This document shows positions 8,209-18,957 of a stretch of DNA of 64,000 bases, piece by piece. This stretch comes from an uncultured Massilia sp. (lineage in GTDB: Bacteria > Pseudomonadota > Gammaproteobacteria > Burkholderiales > Burkholderiaceae_D): the NCBI GenBank assembly GCA_913778765.1, contig CAJYXO010000032.1, positions 1 through 64,000 on the forward strand, read 5' to 3'. Positions within the stretch are counted from its first letter, which is position 1. Every line of letters begins with the position of its first letter. The notes beneath the pieces were generated by a model. The model did not search any database. It had not been told where the DNA came from and was given only the letters and a program-made list of their open reading frames with translations. Position numbers and translations under genes: made by a program.

Positions 8209-8424
8209 TCAGTCGTCCTTTGGCTGCCGTTGCGCAGCCTTGGCCCTTATCCAAGCAAGGACTTCACTGTAGACCCAAGCCGACGATTTCTTCGAAAGCT
8301 TGACCTGGGTCGGAAACTCGCCCTTCTGAATGCTTGCATACAGAGCGCTCCGCGACATGCCGGAAATGTGGAGCACCTCGTCAATTCGAATGAGACGGTC
8401 GGCTGGCGACAGATGGGTTTCCAT
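8209..8424 (-). CDS. AlpA-family regulator / excisionase-like protein
   Basis: A 71-residue single-domain DNA-binding protein. LIRIDEVLHISGMSRSALYA followed by KGEFPTQVKLSKKSSAWV and then EVLAWI is the AlpA/MerR-like helix-turn-helix plus wing of PF05930 (CP4-57 regulator). Such proteins typically activate integrase or act as the recombination directionality factor of integrative elements. The ATG at 8424 is preceded by GAAGGAG with eight-base spacing. It lies about 400 bp from the proposed tRNA-Ser attachment site, as expected for an element-end gene. No integrase is present in the window. Confidence 0.85.
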   Translation of the reverse strand: METHLSPADRLIRIDEVLHISGMSRSALYASIQKGEFPTQVKLSKKSSAWVYSEVLAWIRAKAAQRQPKDD

Positions 8425-8805
8425 TGCTGGGCTCCTTCAAGGTAAAAGTGGCGAAGCAATACTCTTCGCCGCTTGCCATCATAGCAATGTAGTGTTACCC
8501 ATCTTTGAGAAGGACCGCTAACAGAAAGATCGAGCCTTGATACTGTTCAGTTTCTATGCCGTCTTCAATGCCTTTTCGTTGCCTGCGGGCAGAATCTCTT
8601 CAAATTGCCTTGGGGCGTCGGCGTAATCAATTCTGCCTTTTAGGAAACCTGTTAAGGTATGCGTTAACGTTAGCTCTACGTCAAAATTTACCGACCAGGT
8701 AGGTCAGCAATCGGTCAGAGTCAGACGCCTAGGGGCATGTTTGGGGGTACAACGAACTCCAGAATGGAGGAAACCCCAGCATCCATGCGGGCTGCCGGCC
8801 CCGAT
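8425..8805. other. Non-coding end of the island
   Basis: The region is A+T-rich up to about 8,700 and rises in G+C near 8,760. On the minus strand a 50-codon open stretch (8709-8554, TAG at 8554) reads like protein (for example LPAGNEKALKTA before the stop) but has no ATG, GTG or TTG start in a sensible place. It may be a decayed gene end. A TGGGGGTAC motif at 8742-8750, of the kind often seen near tyrosine-integrase attachment sites, precedes the tRNA fragment. Confidence 0.35.
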
Positions 8806-8827
8806 GGGAATCCCCCTCTCTCCGCCA
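8806..8827 (+). other. tRNA-Ser 3'-end fragment, probable attachment site (att)
   Basis: AATCCCCCTCTCTCCGCCA at 8809-8827 equals the T-stem 3' strand, acceptor 3' strand, G discriminator and encoded CCA of a tRNA-Ser. The 5' half, anticodon and T-loop are missing upstream, so this is a partial copy, not a gene. A strong terminator follows at once, as after an intact tRNA. Together these fit the distal att site created when an element integrates into a tRNA 3' end. The intact tRNA-Ser would lie left of the window. Confidence 0.6.
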
Positions 8828-8835
8828 GAATCCCC

Positions 8836-8860
8836 AAGGCCGCCCTCAAGCGGCCTTTTT
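8836..8860. terminator. Rho-independent terminator behind the tRNA fragment
   Basis: Perfect 8-bp stem AAGGCCGC (8836-8843) / GCGGCCTT (8850-8857), six-base loop, then a T run to 8860. It is probably the original terminator of the tRNA-Ser gene. It also abuts the stop of the convergent LysR gene and may serve both strands. Confidence 0.8.
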
Positions 8861-9789
8861 CATTCCCGCGGCCCGTCCACCTGCTCCCAAGGCCGCAACC
8901 CCAGCGCCCCTTGCAGCAACTCCAGAAACCGCATGGTCCGCGCCGACCGCTGCCGCCGGTCCGACCCCAGCAGCGCCACGATATCCGCCCCGGGCAGCGC
9001 ATGATCCGGCAACAGCCGCAGCAAGGCCCCGCTCTGGATCTCGCGCGCCACATCCCACTCCGAGCGCATCATGATCCCGTAACCCTTCAGCGCCCACTGC
9101 TTGACAACCCGGCCATCGTTGCTGGTCAGGCGCGGCCTGATCCGGATCGACGTGAAGTCGGAAGAGCCCGGCGCCTGCAGCCGCCACATCGTCACGTCCT
9201 CGGCGTTTTCCTGCAGCGAGATGCAGGTGTGATGCCGCAAATCGTCGATACAGCTTGGTTGCCCATGCCGCGCGACGTAATCCGGCGAGCCGCACAGGAA
9301 GCGGCGGTTCTTCGCCAGCACCGTCTGCAGCATCGAGGAATCGCGCAGGGCGCCGATGTGGATCACGATGTCCCAGGCGTCGAGGCTTTGGCGGTTCGGG
9401 CTGTCCGACAGCACCAGTTCCACCGATACGTTCCTGTGCTGGGCCTGGAATTGCGCGGCGAGTTCCGCCACGTATTCATTGCCGAAGCCCAGCGGCGCCA
9501 GGATGCGCAAGCGGCCGACCAGCTCGTTCTTGCGGTCGTGCAGGGATTCCTGCAGCTCGTCCATGTCGGCCAGGATCAGGCGGGCGCGCTCGGCCAGCAA
9601 TTGGCCTTCGTCGGTCAGCGTCGTCGTTCTTCCCTGGCGGTTGAGCAGTTTCAGCTTCAGCTTGTCTTCGATCCCCTGCAGGCGCTGGGTCACCGACGAG
9701 GGCGTGACGTTGAGCATGCGCGCGGTGCCGGCGAGCGAGGGCTGGCTGGCCAGCACGCAAAAGAAGCGCAGATCGTCGCTGTTGATCAT
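8860..9789 (-). CDS. LysR-family transcriptional regulator
   Basis: A 309-residue LysR regulator. The N-terminal winged helix covers residues 1-60 (DLRFFCVLASQPSLAGTARM, then TPSSVTQRLQGIEDKLKLKL) and the periplasmic-binding-protein-like effector domain runs from about 88 to 295. The effector is not predictable. It diverges from the S41-like peptidase with a 99-bp gap, the classic arrangement for a LysR protein controlling its neighbour and itself. It is the first chromosomal gene right of the island, and its stop overlaps the terminator T run. Confidence 0.92.
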   Translation of the reverse strand: MINSDDLRFFCVLASQPSLAGTARMLNVTPSSVTQRLQGIEDKLKLKLLNRQGRTTTLTDEGQLLAERARLILADMDELQESLHDRKNELVGRLRILAPLGFGNEYVAELAAQFQAQHRNVSVELVLSDSPNRQSLDAWDIVIHIGALRDSSMLQTVLAKNRRFLCGSPDYVARHGQPSCIDDLRHHTCISLQENAEDVTMWRLQAPGSSDFTSIRIRPRLTSNDGRVVKQWALKGYGIMMRSEWDVAREIQSGALLRLLPDHALPGADIVALLGSDRRQRSARTMRFLELLQGALGLRPWEQVDGPRE

Positions 9790-9888
9790 TCAGTTCAGCC
9801 TTAATGAATGAATTAGAAATGTTTATCCTAATCCATATTTAGCCTTGCTAGACTGCATCCTTATCAAAAAGCGAAGAGGACCGAGACG

Positions 9889-11262
9889 ATGCCGAGACGA
9901 TGGAAGTCTGCCGTAGCAATACTGTGCCTGCTGGGCGCCATGCAATCCGCGCTGGCCCAGACCGAAGCAGTCTACGCCCCGGCGGCGCTGCAACAGGACC
10001 TGCGCTTCCTGCGCGAGGAGATCGACAGGATCCATCCCGAGCCCGGCCTGTTCGTCAGCCGCGAAACGCTGCGCAAGGCCTACGCCAGGTTGGAGGAGCA
10101 GCTGCAGCAGCCGATGAATCGCGACCAGGCCTGGCGCGCCTTCTCCACATTGAATCCGGTGTTCGCCGATGGCCACATGTTCGTGGTGCAGCCGGACTGG
10201 GACGCCCAGACACGGCAGCATCTGGCCGCGGGCGGCCTGCTGTTCCCTTACGAAGTGCAGGTCGATGCGGCCGGCGGCATGCTCATCCGCAGCGGGCTCG
10301 ATGGCAGCGCCGGCGCGCTGGCCGGTACGCGCATCGAAACCATTAACGGCGTGCCGGCTTCCCAGGTGGCGAAGGAACTGCTGGCGCTGATGGCGGGCGA
10401 CACGCCGGCGCTGCGCGCCAATCTGCTGTCGCGCCGCCTGTGGTTCTATTACTGGAAGACCTATGGCGCGCCGCGCCAGTTCGACCTGGTCGTCGCCGGA
10501 CCAGATGGACCGAGGCAGTTGAAGGTCGCAGCCAGCAACGCGATACCGGCCTCCTTGCCGGCCAGCGGAAATGAAGGCTTCGACAAAACCTACCGCTTCG
10601 CACTGTTGCCCGGCGGGGCCGCGCTGCTGACGGTCAACCAGTTCGCCTGGCCGAACCAGCAGGCCTTCTATGCCTTCACCAGGGACGCGTTCACGAAAAT
10701 TCGCGATGCGCAGGTCAAGACCCTGATCATCGATGTCCGCGAAAACACCGGCGGCGACGACGACATGTGGAAGAAGGGCATCCTGCCCTACATCGCCGAC
10801 AAGCCCTTCCGCAACGCGTCCAGCTACGTCAAGAAGGTCATTGCCGGGCGCCAGAGCGGCGCCGAGAAGGTCGGCGACGTCGTCCACGGTTTCGGCGACA
10901 CCTGGATCGAGCCCGAGCCCGCGAATCCGCTGCGCTTTTCTGGCAAGACCTATGTGCTGGTCGGCCGCATCACCTATTCGTCCGCTGTCCTGTTCAGCAA
11001 TGTGGCGCAGGACTTCGGCTTCGCCCGGCTGGTGGGGGCCGGCGGCTATGCGCGGACCCGCCAGACCGGCGGCGTCGTGTCCATCGTCCTGCCGAACACG
11101 CGGCTCGGCGTCACGATCCCGCGCTTCGTGGTCGACCGTCCGTCGGGCGAGCGGGAACCGGCGCTGGTCCACCCGGACATCGTCCTGCCGGACAGTCCCT
11201 TCGACCGCATGGTCACGGTGAACGCCTTGCTCGACCGGATTTCAACTAAACAAAGCCTCTGA
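9889..11262 (+). CDS. Secreted S41-family peptidase-like protein
   Basis: 457 residues with a clear signal peptide (cleavage after about residue 24, SALAQ). An N-terminal helical domain precedes a region starting AGTRIETINGVPA (about 147-159) that looks PDZ-like, and a C-terminal processing-peptidase-like domain follows. RITYSSAVLFSN places the likely catalytic serine at 364/365, and LIIDVRENTGGDDD is the usual strand-turn of S41 proteins. It probably acts on peptides or cell-envelope proteins in the periplasm; the substrate is unknown. It is divergent from the LysR gene, which likely regulates it. The ATG at 9889 gives the intact signal peptide. Confidence 0.82.
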   Translation: MPRRWKSAVAILCLLGAMQSALAQTEAVYAPAALQQDLRFLREEIDRIHPEPGLFVSRETLRKAYARLEEQLQQPMNRDQAWRAFSTLNPVFADGHMFVVQPDWDAQTRQHLAAGGLLFPYEVQVDAAGGMLIRSGLDGSAGALAGTRIETINGVPASQVAKELLALMAGDTPALRANLLSRRLWFYYWKTYGAPRQFDLVVAGPDGPRQLKVAASNAIPASLPASGNEGFDKTYRFALLPGGAALLTVNQFAWPNQQAFYAFTRDAFTKIRDAQVKTLIIDVRENTGGDDDMWKKGILPYIADKPFRNASSYVKKVIAGRQSGAEKVGDVVHGFGDTWIEPEPANPLRFSGKTYVLVGRITYSSAVLFSNVAQDFGFARLVGAGGYARTRQTGGVVSIVLPNTRLGVTIPRFVVDRPSGEREPALVHPDIVLPDSPFDRMVTVNALLDRISTKQSL

Positions 11263-11336
11263 CGAAGGCCAGCGCTGGACTTGCATTTAGGCCATTGCTA
11301 CCATGCCACATCGACAATGCCTCGAGGTGCCGCAGC

Positions 11337-12629
11337 ATGGAACTAAGCGCAAGTCCACCAGAGCAGCAGCCCACGCAAGACGCCGCCCGCGAGGTCGTCA
11401 CCGGCATGCTCTTCGTCGGCCTGCTGTTCTTCATCCTCGGCTTCGTCACCTGGCTGAACGGCTCGCTGATTCCCTTCCTGAAGATCGTCTGCGGCCTGAA
11501 TAATTTCCAGGCCCTGTGGGTCACCTTCGCCTTCTACATCGCCTACACCGTCATGGCCCTGCCGTCGGCCGCAGTGCTGAAGCGCACCGGCTACAAGCGC
11601 GGGATGACGCTGGGCCTGGGCATCATGGGCATCGGCGCCTTGCTGTTCATCCCGGCCGCGCAGACCACCCAGTACGGCCTGTTCCTGGCCGCCCTGTTCA
11701 CGCTGGCCACCGGCATGACGCTGATGCAGACCGCCATCAATCCCTACATCGTCTGCCTCGGCCCGCGCGACAGCGCCGCCATGCGGATCAGTATCATGGG
11801 CCTCTTCAACAAGGGCGCCGGCGTGGTCGTGCCGCTGGTCTTCACCTCCCTGATGCTGAAGGATATCGACACCGCCTCCCAGGCGGTGCTGGCGCAGCGC
11901 CTGGTCTTCCCGTACGCCTGCATGGCCGCGCTGCTGTTCGCCATCATGGCCTTCATCCACTTCTCGAAGCTGCGCGAGATTCCCCTGGACGCGGAGGATG
12001 CCGACAGCCGCATCGACGCCACCTCGGTCCTGCAGTTCCCGCAGCTGGTGCTGGGCGCGCTGGCGCTGTTCGGCTACGTCGGCGTGGAAGTGATCGCCGG
12101 CGACACCATCGGCCTGTATGGCCACGAACTCAAGGTCGCGAACTTCGGTGTGCTGACCTCGTACACGATGGTGTGCATGGTGCTCGGCTACCTGATCGGC
12201 GTGGCGGCGATTCCGCGCTGGCTGTCGCAGCCGCGCGCGCTGATGCTGTCCGGACTCGCCGGCCTGCTGCTGACCGCCGGCGTGGCGCTCGGCTCGACGC
12301 AGGACACCGGCCTGTCGGCGGTGCTGGTCGGCTGGAGCGGCGCGCCGCTGGTGCCGGATACCGTGATGTGCCTGGCGCTGCTGGGCCTCGCCAATGCGAT
12401 GGTATGGCCGGCGATCTGGCCGTTGGCCCTGCAGGGATTGGGCCGCTACACCGCCAGCGGTTCGGCCGTGCTGGTGATGGCGATCGCCGGCGGCGCGCTG
12501 CTGCCGCTGCTGTACGGCCACCTGTCGGACATCGTCACGCCGCGCAGCGCCTACTGGCTGCTGCTGCCTTGCTATGCGCTGATCTTCTGGTACGCGGCCA
12601 GCGGTCACACGATCCGCCGCTGGCGCTGA
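11337..12629 (+). CDS. nagP: Sugar MFS transporter, NagP-like (N-acetylglucosamine)
   Basis: A 430-residue, 12-helix major facilitator of the FucP/GluP/NagP (glucose-galactose permease) family. Diagnostic segments are GFVTWLNGSLIPFLK in helix 1 and QTAINPYIVCLGP in helix 4. It would import a sugar with protons across the inner membrane. The adjacent GH20 hexosaminidase, 13 bp downstream, points to N-acetylglucosamine released from chitin oligomers; that specificity is inferred from context. The ATG at 11337 follows GAGGTG at seven bases and gives the normal family N-terminus; an upstream in-frame start was rejected. Confidence 0.85.
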   Translation: MELSASPPEQQPTQDAAREVVTGMLFVGLLFFILGFVTWLNGSLIPFLKIVCGLNNFQALWVTFAFYIAYTVMALPSAAVLKRTGYKRGMTLGLGIMGIGALLFIPAAQTTQYGLFLAALFTLATGMTLMQTAINPYIVCLGPRDSAAMRISIMGLFNKGAGVVVPLVFTSLMLKDIDTASQAVLAQRLVFPYACMAALLFAIMAFIHFSKLREIPLDAEDADSRIDATSVLQFPQLVLGALALFGYVGVEVIAGDTIGLYGHELKVANFGVLTSYTMVCMVLGYLIGVAAIPRWLSQPRALMLSGLAGLLLTAGVALGSTQDTGLSAVLVGWSGAPLVPDTVMCLALLGLANAMVWPAIWPLALQGLGRYTASGSAVLVMAIAGGALLPLLYGHLSDIVTPRSAYWLLLPCYALIFWYAASGHTIRRWR

Positions 12630-12642
12630 AGGGGAGGGAAGC

Positions 12643-15195
12643 TTGCGTCACCACTTATTCGCCGCATGCGCGCTGGTTTTTCTGGCTGCGCCGTTTGCCA
12701 ACGCCGAAGCGCCGGCAGCCCCGGCAAAGGAAGCGCCGGCCGCGACACAAGGCGCCAGCGCCACCAGGCTCCAGCTGCGCTGGGAGCTGCAGCGCAACCT
12801 GTTCAGCGCACAGCCGCCGCACGGCCGCTCTCAGGCCCGCCTGATCCTCACCAACCGCGACAGCCGGCCCTTGCCGGCGCAGGGCTGGTCGCTCTACTTC
12901 AACTGCCTGGACCGGCTGGAACCCGGCCCGCTGCCGACCGGCCTGGTCCTCGAACAGGTCGCCGGCAGCCTGTTCCGCCTGCGCCCGGGACCCGGCTTCG
13001 CAGGCGTGGCGCCGGGACAGACGCTGGACATCGTCTACTTCTATCCCGACCTGGTGATCAAGCTGGCGAAGGCGCCCACCGGGCCCTACCTGGTCTACGA
13101 CAGCGCGCCCGATGTCGGCGTGGCGATCGGCGACTTCGCATTGCTGCCCACCGACAGGCCAGAGCAGCTCGACCGCGGCGGCAGCGGCGCCAAACCGGTC
13201 GTGACGCCAGCCGACACCTGGCGCCGCAACGCCCGCGCCGACCTGCTGCCGCCATCCGAGGTGCCGCCGGTGCTGCCGACACCGCTGCAGCTGCAGCCGG
13301 GACAAGGCAGGCTGCTGCTGACGGACATGCCCGTCATCCAGGCGCCTGCCGGCTTGAAAAACGAGGCCGCGCTGGCGCGCTCGCTGTTCCCGTCAAGCCT
13401 GGCGACGGGCGGACCAGCCCTCAAGCTGGGAATCGGCGCCATACCAGGCCAGGCCTCGTCCGAAGCCTACCGCTTGAGCGTCGATGCCAGGACCGGCATC
13501 GCCATCACCGGCGCCAGCCCCGCCGGCGTGTTCTACGGCCTGCAGACCCTGCGCGACCTGCTGCCGCTGCCGGGCGCCGCGGACCTCGCATTGAAAGAAG
13601 TGACGATCGTCGACGCCCCGCGCTTCGGCTACCGCGGCTTCCAGCTCGACGTCGCCCGCAACTTCCACGGCAAGCAGACGGTGTTCAAGTGGCTCGACCT
13701 GATGGCGCGCTACAAGCTGAACCGGTTCCACTTCCACCTGACCGACGACGAGGGCTGGCGCCTCGAGATCGCCGGCCTGCCGGAGCTGACCGGCATCGGC
13801 GCGGTGCGCGGCCACAGCGCCAGGCCCGGTGTGCGCCTGCAGCCGGCCTACGGCTCGGGGCCCGATCCGCGCGACCCCAGCGGCAGCGGCTACTTCAGCC
13901 GCGCCGACTACATCGACATCCTGCGCTACGCCCAGGCGCGCCACATCGAGGTGATCCCCGAAATCGAGATGCCCGGCCACATGCGCGCCGCCGTGCAGGC
14001 GATGGAAGCGCGCTACCGTCGCCTGCAAGCGGCCGGGGACAGGAGCGCGGCCAGGTATTTGCTGAACGATTTTGACGACCGCTCGACCTACCGCTCGGCC
14101 CAGTACTTCACCGACAACGTCATCAATCCCGGCCTCGATTCCACCTTCCGCTTCATCGACCACGTGGTGGCGCAGATCGTCGCCATGCACAAGCAGGCCG
14201 GCGTGCCGCTGCACACCATCCACATGGGCGGCGACGAACTCGCGAACGGCGCCTGGGAGAAGTCGCCGGCTGCGCTCTCGCGCATGCGCAGGGAAAAGCT
14301 GGAGAGCAGCGCCGACCTGTGGGACTACTTTTACGACCGCGTCGATGGCATCCTGCGCAAGCACGGCTTGTCGACCTCGGGCTGGGAAGAGCTGGCGGCG
14401 CGCAAGACCACGCTGGCCGGGCGCAGCAAGCTGATTCCGAATCCGCGCTTCACCCAGCGCGGCTTCACGGCCTGGGTGTGGAACAACACGCGCGGCGCCG
14501 AGGACTTCGCGAATCGCCTCGCGAACGGCGGCTATGACGTCGTGCTGGCGCCGGTGTCCGCCATGTACCTGGACATGGCGGCGAACCCGAATCCGGAAGA
14601 GCCGGGCGTCAACTGGAACGATTACGTCGAGCTGGACAGGGTCTACGACTTCACTCCCTTCGACATGCTGAAGGACGCCGATGAGAAGGCGCGCATCGGC
14701 AAGGACGGCCTGACCGACTACGGCAAGCGCCACGTGCGTGGGCTGGAGGCCACGCTGTTCACCGAGACCGTGCGCGACGCCGGCCGCATCGACTACCTGG
14801 TCATGCCGCGCCTGGTCGCACTGGCCGAGCGGGCCTGGGCCGCGGACCCCGACTGGGCGCGCGAAGCGGATGCGGACAAGGCGGCCGCGCTGCACCGCAA
14901 GGCGTGGTCGGGCTTCGTGAATGCGCTGGGCCAGCGGGTGCTGCCGCGCCTCGACCTGGACGGCAGCAGCGTGGCCTATCGCATCGCACCACCCGGCCTG
15001 ATGCTGGATGGCGGGCAGGTGCTGGTCAACCACGTCCTGCCCGGCATCGACCTGCGCTACACGACCGACGGCAGCGATCCCACGGCCACCAGCAAGCCGG
15101 TGACGGGACCGATTACCGAAACAGGCGTGATCAGGGTAGCGGCCTTCGACCGCAACGGCCGGCGCGGACTGGTGGCCGGCATCGATCGGCGTTGA
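12643..15195 (+). CDS. Secreted beta-N-acetylhexosaminidase (GH20)
   Basis: 850 residues. The signal peptide (about 1-21) is followed by a CHB_HEX N-terminal carbohydrate-binding domain, a GH20b domain, a catalytic TIM barrel (about 330-760) and a CHB_HEX C-terminal domain with the TTDGSDPT pattern. The catalytic pair is Asp531-Glu532 in MGGDELANGAW; HFHLTDDEGWRLEI and EIEMPGHMRA are other GH20 signatures. It cleaves terminal GlcNAc from chitobiose-type oligomers in the periplasm or outside the cell. It starts at a TTG at 12643 with a strong GGGGAGGG site. It likely forms a two-gene operon with the NagP-like transporter, which would import the released sugar. Confidence 0.93.
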   Translation: MRHHLFAACALVFLAAPFANAEAPAAPAKEAPAATQGASATRLQLRWELQRNLFSAQPPHGRSQARLILTNRDSRPLPAQGWSLYFNCLDRLEPGPLPTGLVLEQVAGSLFRLRPGPGFAGVAPGQTLDIVYFYPDLVIKLAKAPTGPYLVYDSAPDVGVAIGDFALLPTDRPEQLDRGGSGAKPVVTPADTWRRNARADLLPPSEVPPVLPTPLQLQPGQGRLLLTDMPVIQAPAGLKNEAALARSLFPSSLATGGPALKLGIGAIPGQASSEAYRLSVDARTGIAITGASPAGVFYGLQTLRDLLPLPGAADLALKEVTIVDAPRFGYRGFQLDVARNFHGKQTVFKWLDLMARYKLNRFHFHLTDDEGWRLEIAGLPELTGIGAVRGHSARPGVRLQPAYGSGPDPRDPSGSGYFSRADYIDILRYAQARHIEVIPEIEMPGHMRAAVQAMEARYRRLQAAGDRSAARYLLNDFDDRSTYRSAQYFTDNVINPGLDSTFRFIDHVVAQIVAMHKQAGVPLHTIHMGGDELANGAWEKSPAALSRMRREKLESSADLWDYFYDRVDGILRKHGLSTSGWEELAARKTTLAGRSKLIPNPRFTQRGFTAWVWNNTRGAEDFANRLANGGYDVVLAPVSAMYLDMAANPNPEEPGVNWNDYVELDRVYDFTPFDMLKDADEKARIGKDGLTDYGKRHVRGLEATLFTETVRDAGRIDYLVMPRLVALAERAWAADPDWAREADADKAAALHRKAWSGFVNALGQRVLPRLDLDGSSVAYRIAPPGLMLDGGQVLVNHVLPGIDLRYTTDGSDPTATSKPVTGPITETGVIRVAAFDRNGRRGLVAGIDRR

Positions 15196-15202
15196 GCCGG
15201 TG

Positions 15203-15637
15203 CTAGCGCGGACGCAGCCGCCGCTGCCCCTGGCGCCGGCGCTCCTCGCGCGGCAGGCCGTGGGTGGCGAACGAGGGCATGGCGCCATTGCCGTCGATGC
15301 CGAATTCGATCACGCGGCGCAGCGAGCGCAGCGTGACCGGCTTGTAGAGCACCGCGCTGCAGCCGGTGTAGTGGCTGGCGACGTGGCTTTTCTCGTCCAG
15401 CAGCAGGATCACCGGGGCCTGCGGCGCCAGGCGGGTCATCTCGCCGACGACGGAGCGGCGGTCGTCCGCATTGAAGGTGGTGTAGGTCAGGATCAGGTCG
15501 AAGCGCACGGCCTGGGCCGTGTTCAGGGCTGCGCGCGGGCTGTCCGTGGTCGCCACGATATAGCCGAGCGATGTCAGCAGGGCGGCGATGTCGCCGCGGG
15601 CCACCGGGTCATGTTCTATGAGTAGTGCACATCGCAT
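15203..15637 (-). CDS. Receiver-like protein lacking the phospho-acceptor Asp
   Basis: A 144-residue single receiver fold. LLIEHDPVARGDIAALL matches the first strand and helix, and VLYKPVTLRSL carries the conserved lysine. At the end of the third strand, where FDLILLD is normal, the sequence is FDLILTYTTF: Tyr and Thr replace the phosphorylatable Asp. A conventional His-Asp relay is therefore unlikely, and it may act as a phosphorylation-independent interaction domain. The tail is rich in Arg and Gln. It converges on the GH20 gene with seven bases between the stops. No kinase is adjacent. Confidence 0.72.
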   Translation of the reverse strand: MRCALLIEHDPVARGDIAALLTSLGYIVATTDSPRAALNTAQAVRFDLILTYTTFNADDRRSVVGEMTRLAPQAPVILLLDEKSHVASHYTGCSAVLYKPVTLRSLRRVIEFGIDGNGAMPSFATHGLPREERRRQGQRRLRPR

Positions 15638-15754
15638 CGTCTATCCTCCTGATGGAGGGATGACGACGGTTGCAAGGATTGCAAGCGTGGAGTTGTAACA
15701 ATTTATCTCATCCGTAGACGGAGCGGCAGGTGACTGCCGGTCCGTACGGATGAT

Positions 15755-16402
15755 TTACGCAGCCTTGTTGCGGCGGCGGCGCGCCGCCAGCCCGGCCAGC
15801 GCGCCGATCGCCAGTGTAGCCAGGCCGGCCGGTTCCGGCACGGCCTGGGCCTGGGAATGCGCCATGGTCCCGGTGGCATGCAGGGTGCCCTGGTCGCCGC
15901 CGCAGGAAGGATAGGCGAAGCCGCAGCCAAACTCTTCGTCGCTGTGGGCTGACATGAGCGTGAACAGGCTGCCGTCGCTCTGCATGCTGAAATCCGAGAA
16001 GCCGTCGGTGGCGAAGATCGAGCCGCTCAGCTGCCCGTTCGCCAGGAAGGACAGCGACAGCGACAGGCGGTCGAGGCCCCAGCGGGTTTCGTCGCCGATG
16101 GCATAGTCGATGCGGTTCCATTGCTGGCTGCCGTCGTCGCCGGCATACCAGTAGCGCAGCCCCAGCAGGCCGTCCTGCTGCTGGTCGCAGTTACCGTAGC
16201 CGCACATGTTCACCAGGTTCAGCTCGAAGGCGCCCTGGGCGACCGCGGCGTCGCTGAATTCGAGTTCGAGGCGCAGGCCGTCCGGCGTCGACGCCGAGTG
16301 GCTCGTCTGCTGCCAGGTATAGAGCACGTTGGCCGAGGCGGCGTGGCTGAAGAGGGCGGCGGCGGCCAGGGCCAGGGTCTTGCTCAGGGTCTTGCGCAAC
16401 AT
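15755..16402 (-). CDS. PEP-CTERM sorting domain protein
   Basis: A 215-residue exported protein. A signal peptide (MLRKTLSKTLALAAAALF, cleavage after about residue 24) precedes a Ser/Gly/Asp-rich region with four cysteines (NMCGYGNCD and GCGFAYPSCGG). The C-terminus is a classic PEP-CTERM tail: VPEPAGLATLAIGALAG plus an Arg-rich end. Family knowledge says such tails are processed by an exosortase and that the proteins are surface-displayed with exopolysaccharide. No exosortase is in the window. The ATG at 16402 follows GGAGG; an upstream in-frame start was rejected because it would bury the signal peptide. Confidence 0.85.
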   Translation of the reverse strand: MLRKTLSKTLALAAAALFSHAASANVLYTWQQTSHSASTPDGLRLELEFSDAAVAQGAFELNLVNMCGYGNCDQQQDGLLGLRYWYAGDDGSQQWNRIDYAIGDETRWGLDRLSLSLSFLANGQLSGSIFATDGFSDFSMQSDGSLFTLMSAHSDEEFGCGFAYPSCGGDQGTLHATGTMAHSQAQAVPEPAGLATLAIGALAGLAARRRRNKAA

Positions 16403-16576
16403 ATTCGTTCCTCCGACAAATGATTCGAATAGGCAAGCAAGGAGTGGGCCTGGTTTTTTATGTCTTTGATTCCTAAAGATATTTAACATTTCCAGGGTTC
16501 AGCAGCCACCCTGCATGTAAAAACCGCCGACAGTGCGCAAGCGAACATAGCGGCCTGGTTGCAAGCAGGAAGCCTT

Positions 16577-16615
16577 GCATCGGCGTCTCCTGTCCAGCCT
16601 GGGAGACGCCGATGC
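16577..16615 (-). terminator. Perfect 14-bp hairpin downstream of the MoCo subunit gene
   Basis: GCATCGGCGTCTCC (16577-16590) pairs perfectly with 16602-16615 around an 11-base loop. It lies 18 bases beyond the paoC-like stop codon on the minus strand. There is no T run, so it may stabilise the 3' end or terminate with Rho rather than act as a canonical intrinsic terminator. Confidence 0.55.
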
Positions 16616-16632
16616 TGCCACAGTCGTGACGC

Positions 16633-18953
<2,321 letters not shown>

Positions 18954-18957
<4 letters not shown>

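Noticed and set aside
8738-8827. Possible complete tRNA-Ser gene
   Set aside because: Only the 3' end fits; no matching 5' acceptor strand, anticodon arm or TTCGAAT T-loop is present.
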